Positions 9,077 through 17,777 of a stretch of 64,000 bases of DNA are shown here, piece after piece. Every line of letters begins with the position of its first letter. The stretch's first letter is position 1. Made by a program: the position numbers and the translations under genes. The stretch spans positions 62,001-126,000 of the forward strand of contig NZ_JAABOK010000007.1 in the NCBI RefSeq assembly GCF_009928525.1. Direction: 5' to 3'. The notes beneath the pieces are model-generated. The model made no database searches, was not told the DNA's origin, and saw nothing but the letters and a program-made list of their open reading frames with translations. Origin of the DNA: Chitinophaga solisilvae. Lineage in GTDB: Bacteria; Bacteroidota; Bacteroidia; Chitinophagales; Chitinophagaceae.

Positions 9077-10321
9077 ATGGCAATTATCAGACCTTTCAGA
9101 GGATTAAGGCCCAAAGAAGAACTGGCGGCAAAGGTAGCTGCAAGGCCTTACGACGTACTCAGTGCTGCAGAAGCAAAAGCAGCAGCAGCAGGTAACCCCT
9201 ACTCCTATTATCATGTTTCGAAATCAGAAATCGATCTGCCGGAAGGTATCGACACCCATAGTCAGCAGGTATACGACAAAGCCGCAGAAAACCTGCAACG
9301 CCTTGTAAAGGAAGGTACCCTCTTCCAGGAAGCACAACCTGCCTACTATATATATAAACTGGTGATGAACGGCCGCGCCCAGACCGGACTCGTATGCGCC
9401 TCCTCCGTAACCGACTACAACAACGGCATCATCAAAAAACATGAGTTCACCCGTCCTGATAAAGAACTGGACCGCATCAACCACATTAAAACCACCCTCG
9501 CCCAGACCGGCAACGTATTCCTCGCCTACAACGACGTACCCGAACTGAATGCGCTGATCGACCACTGGCAGGAACATAATAAACCCGTATACGACTTCAC
9601 CGCAGAAGACGGTATACAACATACCATCTGGGTGGTAAATACACCACAGGCAGTACAGGATATCACCACCCTGTTCGCTGAAAAAGTGCCCTGCACCTAC
9701 ATCGCAGACGGGCACCACCGCGCTGCCTCCGCCAGCCTCGTACAGAAAGAACTCCAGGAAAATGGAAAAATCACGTCTGTAGAGAATCCGGCCAACTTCT
9801 TCCTCACCACCATCTTCCCGGCCAGCCAGCTGGCCATCCTGGACTATAACCGCGTAGTGAAAGACCTTAACGGCCTCAGTAAAGCGGAATTGTTATCCAG
9901 ACTGGACTACGACTTCTCCGTGGAAGAAACCGGCCACACGCCCCAGCAACCGGCCATGCTGCACGAATTCAGCATGTACCTCGATGGCAGCTGGTACCGC
10001 CTCGTAGCCAAAGAAGGCACCTACACCACCGATCCTATCGGTATCCTCGACGTTACCATCTTATCCAATAACATCCTGGACAAACACCTCGGCATCAAAG
10101 ACCAGCGTACCGACAAACGCATCGATTTCGTAGGTGGTATCCGCGGCCTCCAGGAACTGGTAAAACGCGTAGACAGCGGCGAAATGAAAGTAGCCTTCGC
10201 CCTCTACCCCGTTACCATCCAGCAATTATTCGATATTGCCGACAGTGGCAATGTTATGCCGCCAAAAAGCACCTGGTTTGAACCAAAGCTGCGCGACGGA
10301 CTTGTAACACACGTGATTTGA
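9077..10321 (+). CDS. DUF1015 family protein
   Basis: 414 aa, cytosolic by appearance. Begins MAIIRPFRGLRP and contains the family signatures PYDVLSAAEA (about residues 25-34), HEFTRPDKELDR and YIADGHHRAASAS (about 213-225). The family is usually found beside serine biosynthesis genes in Bacteroidota and Firmicutes, and the gene follows serC here, separated by a hairpin repeat. A biochemical role has not been settled to my knowledge; a link with serine metabolism is inference from context. Confidence 0.88.
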   Translation: MAIIRPFRGLRPKEELAAKVAARPYDVLSAAEAKAAAAGNPYSYYHVSKSEIDLPEGIDTHSQQVYDKAAENLQRLVKEGTLFQEAQPAYYIYKLVMNGRAQTGLVCASSVTDYNNGIIKKHEFTRPDKELDRINHIKTTLAQTGNVFLAYNDVPELNALIDHWQEHNKPVYDFTAEDGIQHTIWVVNTPQAVQDITTLFAEKVPCTYIADGHHRAASASLVQKELQENGKITSVENPANFFLTTIFPASQLAILDYNRVVKDLNGLSKAELLSRLDYDFSVEETGHTPQQPAMLHEFSMYLDGSWYRLVAKEGTYTTDPIGILDVTILSNNILDKHLGIKDQRTDKRIDFVGGIRGLQELVKRVDSGEMKVAFALYPVTIQQLFDIADSGNVMPPKSTWFEPKLRDGLVTHVI

Positions 10322-10438
10322 TTATGAATTAAGAATTATGAATTATGAGTTGGGGCGAAGATCTAAGCAAGTGATAAAATATATTCACTTGCTTAGATCT
10401 TCGCCCCAACTCATAATTCATAATTCTTAATTCATAAT
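10321..10438. repeat. Heptad-arm hairpin, copy 3 (perfect 54-bp arms)
   Basis: Perfect inverted repeat: left arm 10321-10374, right arm 10385-10438, loop of 10 nt. Here the heptads are AATTATG/AATTAAG instead of the usual AATTACG, and the right arm carries the exactly matching changes. The inner arm is GGGGCGAAGATCTAAGC. The repeat begins at the last base of the DUF1015 stop codon. Confidence 0.97.
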
Positions 10439-10517
10439 TCACATAATGTAAACCTTTAATATAAAGCCCTTATGTTACATCATTTTCCTTACTTTTACAA
10501 CAAACGACAGACAAGGA

Positions 10518-11603
10518 ATGCATATGAGGTCTTCTTTATTGAAAACAGTTTTAGTTGCAGGCGTATTATTTTCACAAGTGGCAGCAGCGCAGGATGCAAA
10601 AGAGTTGTATAATACTGCAACCAATTTCATGCGAAACGGGGACTATTCCAATGCAGTGCTTGTATTGAATCAGGCCTTACAGCTGGAGCCTGAAAATTTT
10701 GAATACAGGAAACAGCTGGGTTTTACCTTCTATCTGAAAGGTGATCTCATCAAAGCGAAAAATGTAATTGAGCCGCTGCTGAATAAGAAAGAAGCGGATG
10801 TGCAGGTATATCAGATAGCCGGCAATATTTACCAGGGCCGGGAAGAATGGAAAACAGCCCAGCGGATGTATGAAAAAGCACTCCGTAAATTCCCAAACAG
10901 CGGCGAGCTGTACAACGATAACGGACAACTGCTCATGCGTTTCAAAATGTACGACGGCGCACTGCGCAGCTGGATAAAAGGTATTGAACAGGATCCCGGC
11001 TTTCCGGGCAACTACTACAATGCCACCAAAACCTATAACTACAGCAATAATCCTATCTGGTGCATACTCTATGGCGAAACCTTCATGAATATGGAGAGCT
11101 TCACCACCCGCACAGCAGAAATCAGGAATATTGTACTGGAATCATACAAGAAACTATTCAATGACCCGTCCCTGTTTGACAGCATGGTGCCGGAAGAAGA
11201 AGGAAAGAAAGGCAGGAAAGGCAGAGGCAGCGACGATTTTACAGCTGCATACAAACAATGCATGGGTAAACAGATGAGCGTGGTTACCGGCGGCGTAGAC
11301 CCCGACGCGCTGATTATGGCACGTACCCGGTTCCTGCTGGACTGGAACAACTTCTACGGAGTGAAATTTCCGTACAGCCTGTTCGATTTCCAGCGGAAGA
11401 TGTTAAGAGAAGGGTTGTTTGAAGCCTATAACCAGTGGCTGTTTGGCCCGGCTGCCAGCCAGGCCGGCTACAAAGCCTGGATAGGGCTCCACAAACAGGA
11501 CTATGACGCTTTTCTGAAATACCAGCGCAGCAATCCCCTGAAGCCACAGCCGGATGAATATTATAACGACGGGAAGTTTACGTTGCTGAGTGCAGGATAT
11601 TAA
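10518..11603 (+). CDS. Exported tetratricopeptide repeat protein
   Basis: 361 aa. The start MHMRSSLLKTVLVAGVLFSQVAAAQ is a signal peptide, so the protein is periplasmic or surface-bound. Residues about 27-170 contain four TPR-like units (for example AKELYNTATNFMRNGDYSNAVLVLNQALQLEP cut at the known TPR phases, and later YEKALRKFPNSGELYNDNG). The C-terminal half is not recognised. TPR domains mediate protein contacts; the partner is unknown. A second in-frame ATG lies two codons downstream. The gene ends 21 bp before paaN-like. Confidence 0.75.
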   Translation: MHMRSSLLKTVLVAGVLFSQVAAAQDAKELYNTATNFMRNGDYSNAVLVLNQALQLEPENFEYRKQLGFTFYLKGDLIKAKNVIEPLLNKKEADVQVYQIAGNIYQGREEWKTAQRMYEKALRKFPNSGELYNDNGQLLMRFKMYDGALRSWIKGIEQDPGFPGNYYNATKTYNYSNNPIWCILYGETFMNMESFTTRTAEIRNIVLESYKKLFNDPSLFDSMVPEEEGKKGRKGRGSDDFTAAYKQCMGKQMSVVTGGVDPDALIMARTRFLLDWNNFYGVKFPYSLFDFQRKMLREGLFEAYNQWLFGPAASQAGYKAWIGLHKQDYDAFLKYQRSNPLKPQPDEYYNDGKFTLLSAGY

Positions 11604-11624
11604 GCACAATCTCAAAATCCAAAT

Positions 11625-13280
11625 ATGCTTGTTACGAAACACCAAAACACTATTGAAGCTGCTGTAAAAGCCAACCACGAAAGAGCATTCTATTCGCAAT
11701 ACCCGGAGCATCCCAAGGCTTACGGAGAAGATGCTCATGCCAAAGGCGTACAGAGCTACCAGCAATTGCTGAACAAACCCTTCAAACAATTGCTCCAGAC
11801 AGGCGAAACAGGCTGGACCGGAGAAGAAGTATCTCCCTACACACAGGAAGTGCTGGGTGTCACCTATCCTTCCTTTCCGGTGGACGATCTGGTAAAAAAA
11901 GCCATCACAGCAGGACAGCAATGGGGCAAAACACCCGTTGGCGAAAGAGCTGCCGTACTAACAGAAACGCTGGAACGAATCAAGGATTACTTTTTTGATA
12001 TTGCCAACGCCACCATGCATACTACCGGCCAGAGCTTCATGATGAGCTTCCAGGCTTCAGGACCGCATGCCAACGACCGTGCACTGGAGGCCATTGCCAC
12101 CGGCTACCACGAACTGCAGCGCTATCCGCCGCAGGTGGCCTGGGAAAAACCTATGGGCAAATTCAGTATCAAACTGCAGAAAACATTCAGGGCTATTCCC
12201 AAAGGCGTAGGCCTGGTTATCGGCTGCTCCACCTTCCCGGTATGGAATACGCTGCCAGGTGTATATGCTGACCTCATTACCGGCAACCCGGTTATCGTAA
12301 AACCTCATCCGAGAGCTATTCTTCCTATAGCCATCGCCGTTAGCGCCATCCAGCAGGTATTACAGGACAACGGATACGATCCTGCACTGTGCCAGCTGGC
12401 AGCAGACAGCTCCGATCATCTCATCACCAAAGAGCTGAGCGAGCATCCTGATGTTAAACTGATTGACTATACAGGAGGCAGCACCTTCGGAAATTATATA
12501 GAATCCCTTCCCGGTAAAACCGTCTTCACAGAAAAGGCAGGCGTGAACTCCGTACTGCTCGACAGTGTAAAGGACCTGGATGCCGTTATCCAGAACCTGG
12601 CATTCTCTGTAAGCCTCTATTCCGGACAGATGTGTACCGCCCCGCAGAATTTCTTCATTCCTGAAACCGGCGTCCGTACAGATAACGGCGTGGTGAGTTT
12701 CAATGACGTAGTACAGAAATTCAGGGACGCCGTAGTAGGCCTCGTCAACAATCCCAAGATGGGTGCAGGCACGCTGGGAGCAGTTCAGAATGAAGGCACA
12801 CTGACGCGCGCACGTGAAGCACAGCAGCTGGGCGGCAAGGTAATACTGGCCGGCACAGAAGTGGCAAACGACGAATTCAGCAAGGCACGGGTATTTGCCC
12901 CTACCATCCTGGAAGTAAGCAGCGCCGATAACAACATTTACGAGAAAGAATTATTCGGTCCGGTTGTACTGATCATTAAAACGAAAGATACGCCGCACAC
13001 CATACAGCTGGCCAGGCAGATGGCCCGCAAACATGGCGCTATCACCTGCGCAGCCTACACCACAGATGCTGCCGTAAAGGAGAAGATAGCAGATGAAATG
13101 AACAGCGTATTTACGCCTGTATCTTTCAACCTGACCGGTTTCATCTGGGTAAACCAGCATGCCGCCTTCTCTGATTTCCATGTAACAGGTGGTAATCCGG
13201 CCGGAAATGCCAGCTTTACCAACCAGGAATTTATTGTCAAAAGATTCGTGTGGGTAGGCAACCGTGAATTGATAGAGTAG
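11625..13280 (+). CDS. paaN: PaaN-type aldehyde dehydrogenase (phenylacetate degradation protein)
   Basis: 551 aa member of the aldehyde dehydrogenase superfamily. The N-terminal 90 residues (AFYSQYPEHPKAYGEDAHAKG) are characteristic of the PaaN branch rather than of ordinary ALDHs. The catalytic core shows VIVKPHPRAILP in place of the usual NAD-binding Lys motif region, FTEKAGVNSVLLD, and the active-site Cys in YSGQMCTAPQNFF. PaaN-type proteins are linked to oxidation of the open-chain semialdehyde in the phenylacetyl-CoA pathway, but no paaABCDE, paaK or paaZ gene is near, so the substrate here is uncertain. Confidence 0.82.
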   Translation: MLVTKHQNTIEAAVKANHERAFYSQYPEHPKAYGEDAHAKGVQSYQQLLNKPFKQLLQTGETGWTGEEVSPYTQEVLGVTYPSFPVDDLVKKAITAGQQWGKTPVGERAAVLTETLERIKDYFFDIANATMHTTGQSFMMSFQASGPHANDRALEAIATGYHELQRYPPQVAWEKPMGKFSIKLQKTFRAIPKGVGLVIGCSTFPVWNTLPGVYADLITGNPVIVKPHPRAILPIAIAVSAIQQVLQDNGYDPALCQLAADSSDHLITKELSEHPDVKLIDYTGGSTFGNYIESLPGKTVFTEKAGVNSVLLDSVKDLDAVIQNLAFSVSLYSGQMCTAPQNFFIPETGVRTDNGVVSFNDVVQKFRDAVVGLVNNPKMGAGTLGAVQNEGTLTRAREAQQLGGKVILAGTEVANDEFSKARVFAPTILEVSSADNNIYEKELFGPVVLIIKTKDTPHTIQLARQMARKHGAITCAAYTTDAAVKEKIADEMNSVFTPVSFNLTGFIWVNQHAAFSDFHVTGGNPAGNASFTNQEFIVKRFVWVGNRELIE

Positions 13281-13289
13281 TTAAAACAT

Positions 13290-13323
13290 CCGCCGGTATT
13301 ATGTTTACTCATAGTGCCGGCGG
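13290..13323 (+). terminator. GC-rich hairpin after paaN
   Basis: CCGCCGG...TATG / CATAG...CCGGCGG stem just after the paaN stop. There is no T-run behind it, so it may act as a weak terminator or 3' end stabiliser. Confidence 0.45.
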
Positions 13324-13344
13324 GTATCATAATAAAGCAGGGAG

Positions 13345-14016
13345 ATGTCTATGAAGCAATTTTTATCCATATTATGGCTGGCTGCCATCGGGCTGTATAG
13401 CTGTGAACAGGCGCCACGGGCTGATAAAGCCACTGTCAGCGAAGCACAGGCCGTGCAGGCAGGCAGCGGTACCGCCTATCTTGTTGACACCAGCAACAGC
13501 GTGGTAGGATGGACCGGTACCAAGCCTACCGGTAAACATCACGGCACACTGGATCTGACAGGTGGTGTCATCTATGTAAAAGACAGCGTGATCACCGGCG
13601 GACAGTTCATCATCAATATGCGTTCTTTACAAAACATAGACCTGGCGGCCGATACCGCCATGAAAAATAAGTTTGAAAGCGAGTTAAAAGGCAAACTCTT
13701 TTTTGATACAGAGCAGTATCCCGCTGCCACCTTTGAAATTACCGGCGTAAAACCCTTCCGGCCAGCGCCCGGCGAAGAAATAGAACTGAAAGATGCTACT
13801 CATACCATCTTCGGGAATCTCACCCTCAAAGCTGTTACCAAAAATATATCTTTCCCCGCCCGGATCAGCATCAGCGGACATGAACTGAATGCTGCCGCCA
13901 ACTTCAATATTGACCGCACCGTATGGGGTATCAGTTACCGCGCTGACAAGTCAGTGCAAGACAAACTCATTAACTCCCAGGTAAATATCCGTTTCCAGGT
14001 GAAAGCCACGCGATAG
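13345..14016 (+). CDS. YceI-family lipoprotein
   Basis: 223 aa. The N-terminus MSMKQFLSILWLAAIGLYSCEQ ends in a lipobox with Cys20, so it should be lipid-anchored. The rest is the YceI lipocalin-like barrel: YLVDTSNSVVGWTGTKPTGKHHGTL near residue 50, the FESELKGKLFFDTEQYPAATFEI stretch near 110, and HTIFGNLTLKAVTKNISFPA near 155. YceI proteins bind long-chain isoprenoids or amphiphiles in the periplasm; the ligand here is unknown. A second ATG two codons in is equally possible as start. Confidence 0.88.
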   Translation: MSMKQFLSILWLAAIGLYSCEQAPRADKATVSEAQAVQAGSGTAYLVDTSNSVVGWTGTKPTGKHHGTLDLTGGVIYVKDSVITGGQFIINMRSLQNIDLAADTAMKNKFESELKGKLFFDTEQYPAATFEITGVKPFRPAPGEEIELKDATHTIFGNLTLKAVTKNISFPARISISGHELNAAANFNIDRTVWGISYRADKSVQDKLINSQVNIRFQVKATR

Positions 14017-14100
14017 CCGGGTTTTTCGTTTTTTTCTGTGTGAAGCCAATAAAATAAATTAAATTGGGTAAGCACCTTATCATGTAAAACCTGAAGCATA

Positions 14101-14358
14101 ATGGAAACTACCCAGCAGAGAGATGAACGACTGTGGCGTATTGCGAAAGCCAGAGCCGGATTCAAATCGCATCTTATCATTTACCTCGTTGTGAATGCAG
14201 GATTATGGGCAGTGTGGTTTCCGACTGACAGGGATTTACCGGAAGGTGTTCCGTGGCCTATATGGCCCGCTCTCGGCTGGGGTATTGCATTGGCGTTCCA
14301 GTATTACAACGCTTATCATAAAAACTCTTACAACGCCGTGAAGGAGTATCAGCATTGA
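14101..14358 (+). CDS. 2TM domain protein
   Basis: 85 aa. Starts with a charged segment (RDERLWRIAKARAGFKSHL) followed by two transmembrane helices (about residues 24-38 and 51-66) joined by a short loop rich in Pro and Trp, then a short basic tail. This pattern matches the 2TM domain found in Bacteroidota, sometimes fused to LytTR or histidine kinase genes. No function can be assigned. It lies 10-34 bp ahead of the acyl-CoA ligase gene and may share its transcript. Confidence 0.8.
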   Translation: METTQQRDERLWRIAKARAGFKSHLIIYLVVNAGLWAVWFPTDRDLPEGVPWPIWPALGWGIALAFQYYNAYHKNSYNAVKEYQH

Positions 14359-14392
14359 GCGCGTTTTTGTGCCAAAACAAAATTACAGTACA

Positions 14393-16207
14393 ATGGACCA
14401 ACCGCAGCGATTATTCGACGTCGTTCCCAATCAGCTGGCAAAGTATCCCAAAGCGGATATGCTTGCCGGAAAAGTTGATGGTAAATGGAGAAAGTACAGC
14501 ACACAGGAAGTAGCTGATCTTACCATGAAATTCAGTTCCGGATTATTAAAACTGGGCATCAGGCCAGGAATAAAAAAGAACGAAGAGAAAGATAAGATTG
14601 CTATTATCTCCCCCAACAGACCGGAGTGGATTATTACCGATCTGGCCTGTCAGCAGCTGGGGGCGGCCCTTACACCCATTTACCCCACCATCAGCCAGAG
14701 TGAAATGGAATACGTGCTGAATGATGCAGAAGCCAGAATACTGTTTGTCAGCGATAAAGAACTGCTCGCCAAAATCATGGATAACCGTGATAAATTCCCT
14801 ACCGTACGGGAGATATTTACCTTCAATAAAATAGAAGGCGCCCGGCACTGGACAGAAGTAGTAGCCCTGGGCGACGCGGCAGACTACCCCACGATTGATG
14901 AAATACGCAAAAACATTGCACCTGAAGAGCTGGTTACACTCATCTATACTTCCGGTACTACCGGTACGCCCAAAGGCGTTATGCTCACACACAAAAATGT
15001 TATGAGTAACGTACTGGCCTGCCAGCCATACCTGCCGGTGAACAAGGATGCCAGGGCATTGAGTTTCCTGCCGCTCAACCACATTTTCGAACGCATGGTA
15101 ACCTATCTCTATCTGAATGCCGGCGTACCTGTGTATTACGCAGAAAGTATGGAAACCATCGGTGACAACCTCAAAGAGGTAAAACCGACCATCTTTACCA
15201 CTGTACCACGTTTGCTGGAAAAAGTATATGAGAAGATCATGTCTACCGGGCTGGAGCTGAAGGGCATCAAGCGTGCGCTGTTCTTCTGGGCAGTAGACCT
15301 GGGGAAAAGATATGAAATCAACCAGGACCAGGGCTTCTGGTATAACATACAGCTCAAACTGGCCAACCGGCTTGTTTTCAGCAAGTGGCGGGCAGCACTG
15401 GGCGGCAATATACAGGCCATCGTTAACGGTGCAGCGGCCTGCCAGGTACGCTTACTGAAGATCTTCACGGCAGGTGGCATTCCCATACTGGAAGGCTATG
15501 GCCTGACGGAAACCTCCCCTGTTATCAGCGTAAACCGCTTTAATGTGGAAGATCGTATGTTCGGTACCGTAGGCCCCGTCATCAGCAATGTAGAGGTTAA
15601 AATAGCCGAAGACGGGGAAATATTATGCAAGGGCCCCAGCATCACGGCCGGATATTATAAACGTCCGGACCTCACTGCCGACGCTATCACAGACGGGTGG
15701 TTCCATACCGGCGATATCGGCGTCATCATTGACAACAAATTCCTGAAGATCACCGACCGTAAAAAGGAACTCTTCAAAACCTCCGGCGGCAAGTTTGTGG
15801 CGCCGCAGCCGATAGAGAATAAATTCAAGGAATCTCCCTATATAGAACAGATTATGGTGGTGGGTGAAGACCGTAAATTTACGGCTGCCCTGATTGTACC
15901 ATCCTTCAGCAACCTGCGCACCTGGGCACAGAAACGGGGTATCAACTATACCACCAACGAGCAAATGGTACAGCACCCGGATGTGCTGGACCTCTTTAAA
16001 CAGGCTGTGGACAAATACAACCAGTTCTTCAACCATATAGAACAAGTCAAAAAGTTTGTGCTGATGCCGCGGGAATGGACGGTAGACGGCGGTGAACTTA
16101 CGCCCACCCTGAAAGCTAAAAGAAAGGTGATCCTGGAGAAATACAAAAAAGAGATTGACGGTATCTATGCCCCCGCCGGCGGCAAAGTTGACATAGAAAG
16201 TCTTTAA
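14393..16207 (+). CDS. Long-chain fatty acid-CoA ligase (AMP-binding)
   Basis: Activates long-chain fatty acids to acyl-CoA through an acyl-adenylate. 604 aa from ATG 14393 (MDQPQRLFDVVPNQL); a GTG eight codons upstream is an alternative. Motifs in order: P-loop YTSGTTGTPKGVMLTHKN (about residue 185), linker GYGLTETSPVIS (about 373), GWFHTGDIG and ITDRKKELFKTSGGKFVAPQ (about 445-475). The eukaryote-like insert with FLPLNHIFERM and a KVYEKI region matches the FadD15/long-chain branch. The cell could use it for fatty acid import and beta-oxidation or for membrane lipid repair. Confidence 0.92.
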   Translation: MDQPQRLFDVVPNQLAKYPKADMLAGKVDGKWRKYSTQEVADLTMKFSSGLLKLGIRPGIKKNEEKDKIAIISPNRPEWIITDLACQQLGAALTPIYPTISQSEMEYVLNDAEARILFVSDKELLAKIMDNRDKFPTVREIFTFNKIEGARHWTEVVALGDAADYPTIDEIRKNIAPEELVTLIYTSGTTGTPKGVMLTHKNVMSNVLACQPYLPVNKDARALSFLPLNHIFERMVTYLYLNAGVPVYYAESMETIGDNLKEVKPTIFTTVPRLLEKVYEKIMSTGLELKGIKRALFFWAVDLGKRYEINQDQGFWYNIQLKLANRLVFSKWRAALGGNIQAIVNGAAACQVRLLKIFTAGGIPILEGYGLTETSPVISVNRFNVEDRMFGTVGPVISNVEVKIAEDGEILCKGPSITAGYYKRPDLTADAITDGWFHTGDIGVIIDNKFLKITDRKKELFKTSGGKFVAPQPIENKFKESPYIEQIMVVGEDRKFTAALIVPSFSNLRTWAQKRGINYTTNEQMVQHPDVLDLFKQAVDKYNQFFNHIEQVKKFVLMPREWTVDGGELTPTLKAKRKVILEKYKKEIDGIYAPAGGKVDIESL

Positions 16208-16225
16208 TTTTAAAATTAAAACCCT

Positions 16226-16233
16226 TACTTTTG
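16226..16233 (+). promoter_or_regulatory. -7 element of tRNA-Arg(CCU) promoter
   Basis: TACTTTTG is an exact TAnnTTTG match ending 34 bp ahead of the tRNA. No perfect -33 TTTG is seen; a TTTA lies in the expected area. Confidence 0.5.
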
Positions 16234-16267
16234 CAACCCGATACCCCATAAGGGTATCAGGCAGGCT

Positions 16268-16339
16268 GGTCCCGTAGTTCAATGGATAGAATAGAAGTTT
16301 CCTAAACTTTAGATACAGGTTCGATCCCTGTCGGGACTA
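16268..16339 (+). tRNA. tRNA-Arg (anticodon CCU)
   Basis: A 72-nt cloverleaf can be folded by hand: acceptor GGTCCCG with CGGGACT (one G-U pair at the end), D arm GTTC/GAAT around AATGGATA, anticodon stem GAAGT/ACTTT with loop TTCCTAA, variable loop AGAT, and T arm ACAGG-TTCGATC-CCTGT. The anticodon CCU reads AGG codons. The CCA end is not encoded: A39 is followed by CA, so CCA must be added after transcription. Confidence 0.95.
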
Positions 16340-16353
16340 CAAAAACGTTTACC

Positions 16354-16389
16354 CGCCCAATTTCAGCATTACTGGAATTGGGCGTTTTT
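16354..16389 (+). terminator. Intrinsic terminator after tRNA-Arg(CCU)
   Basis: CGCCCAATTTC / GGAATTGGGCG stem with a 14-nt loop, followed by GTTTTTC. A classical stem plus T-run 14 bp behind the tRNA. Confidence 0.85.
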
Positions 16390-16391
16390 CA

Positions 16392-16682
16392 TTAGCGGCA
16401 GCGGTTCCCAGGGAAAGAGCGGCAAGGAGAAATTAATGACAGCTCTTCTAAACGTTTCAGATTATCTTCATTTGTCATCAACCGGAAAGCAGCTTTCGGA
16501 TCATTACGCAAATAATTAACTATCAAAGGGATACAACAACGTTGATATAACGTTCCGTAACCTGCTGTTACTAAACCCGCGGCGTTAATGCATACGCTTA
16601 CTGCGGCAGTGATCCGGTTAACAGAACTGATCCTTCCGGTCATTAGATATAAGTGGCTGCACAGCCTGGTCTTCATATCCAT
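16392..16682 (-). CDS. Hypothetical small protein (uncertain)
   Basis: Open frame of about 96 codons starting at the ATG directly behind an AGGAGGAGGT stretch, which is unusually close to a Shine-Dalgarno sequence for this genome. The protein (MDMKTRLCSHLYLMTGRISS start) has no motif I recognise and ends with a Cys/Arg-rich tail. It lies between the tRNA terminator and a plus-strand gene, in an otherwise empty 460-bp stretch. It may be real or chance. Confidence 0.3.
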   Translation of the reverse strand: MDMKTRLCSHLYLMTGRISSVNRITAAVSVCINAAGLVTAGYGTLYQRCCIPLIVNYLRNDPKAAFRLMTNEDNLKRLEELSLISPCRSFPGNRCR

Positions 16683-16805
16683 ACCTCCTCCTTCTAACAC
16701 GCAGGAAGCGGCTATCTCCTGCTGCCCCCCTTTCCATTAAAGAACCAACCGTTGCACATTTCCTCCGATAATACCTTAGCTTTACCTCATCTAATTCCTG
16801 TACAC

Positions 16806-17549
16806 ATGAAACACATTATTATACTGTTACTCGCCCTGGGCTTCTATACCCCAGGCTTTGCCACAATTGTATCCGACACAACTGACGTCATTATCATCAA
16901 TCAGCAGGAGCCGTTACCGGAAGGCGCCAGGCATATCGGTAAAGTGAAAATAACCGATGGCGGGTTCAAGGTGAACTGCGGCTACGAGCACACGATTGAA
17001 CAGGCTAAAGCCAAAGCTGTAAAGGCTGGCGGAAATCTCATCAAGATTACAGAGCTGAAATCGCCCGATGGATTTAGTACCTGCTATCGTTTGTTTGGGG
17101 AGATTTATTACCTGGAAAACACGGCAGATTTACATCTCAGTCAAAACAAATCTGCTGACAGTACGCTGAAATCGTTGCTGCCAGATACCGCATCCTATGC
17201 ACTGGTCTATTTCTACCGCCCGCGTGGTATGGGATCGCTGGTTTCCTATGATGTGAAGATGAACGACTCTACTGTTTGCCGGCTGAAAAATAACTCCAGA
17301 AGCATCGTTAAAATATATCAAACCGGTAGCACCACCTTTTCTGCAAAAACAGAATCAAAATCTGAAGTCACTATAGATATTCAGCCGGGTAAAGCCTATT
17401 TTGTAAGAGGTAGCATTGCTATGGGCGCGTTTGTGGGCCGTCCCAAACTTAATGTAGTAGACGCTTTGACAGGATTAAAAGAGTACAACGCTGTCCAGAG
17501 TAATAAGGACCAGGATAAACTGGAGCGGGAAAAAGACCCTACCTACTAA
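16806..17549 (+). CDS. DUF2846-like exported protein
   Basis: 247 aa from ATG 16806, chosen because it starts a clean signal peptide (MKHIIILLLALGFYTPGFA); the longer frame adds 18 residues without a signal. Residues about 140-215 (ALVYFYRPRGMGSLVSYDV ... GKAYFVRG) match the DUF2846 beta-rich domain, and the 30-120 part has a Cys pair (NCGYEH, STCYRLFG) of unknown purpose. Function unknown; envelope location is likely. Confidence 0.65.
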   Translation: MKHIIILLLALGFYTPGFATIVSDTTDVIIINQQEPLPEGARHIGKVKITDGGFKVNCGYEHTIEQAKAKAVKAGGNLIKITELKSPDGFSTCYRLFGEIYYLENTADLHLSQNKSADSTLKSLLPDTASYALVYFYRPRGMGSLVSYDVKMNDSTVCRLKNNSRSIVKIYQTGSTTFSAKTESKSEVTIDIQPGKAYFVRGSIAMGAFVGRPKLNVVDALTGLKEYNAVQSNKDQDKLEREKDPTY

Positions 17550-17777
17550 ACATCAGGATAACTGAACTTATTATTTCTGCGAAAAACCGACGCTGATCTC
17601 AGCACCAACATCACACCCCAACTCTTTCATTACCAGCATATTCATCCCTGGTGGCTGCTATTCCGGGCCACCGGGGAGTAAATCCTCTCTCCCAAATTAT
17701 TTCGTTTTATAATTTTTGATGTCTATTTTAACCTGTATAAGATAACTGTCAACGATATAACCTACAACTAACGACCT

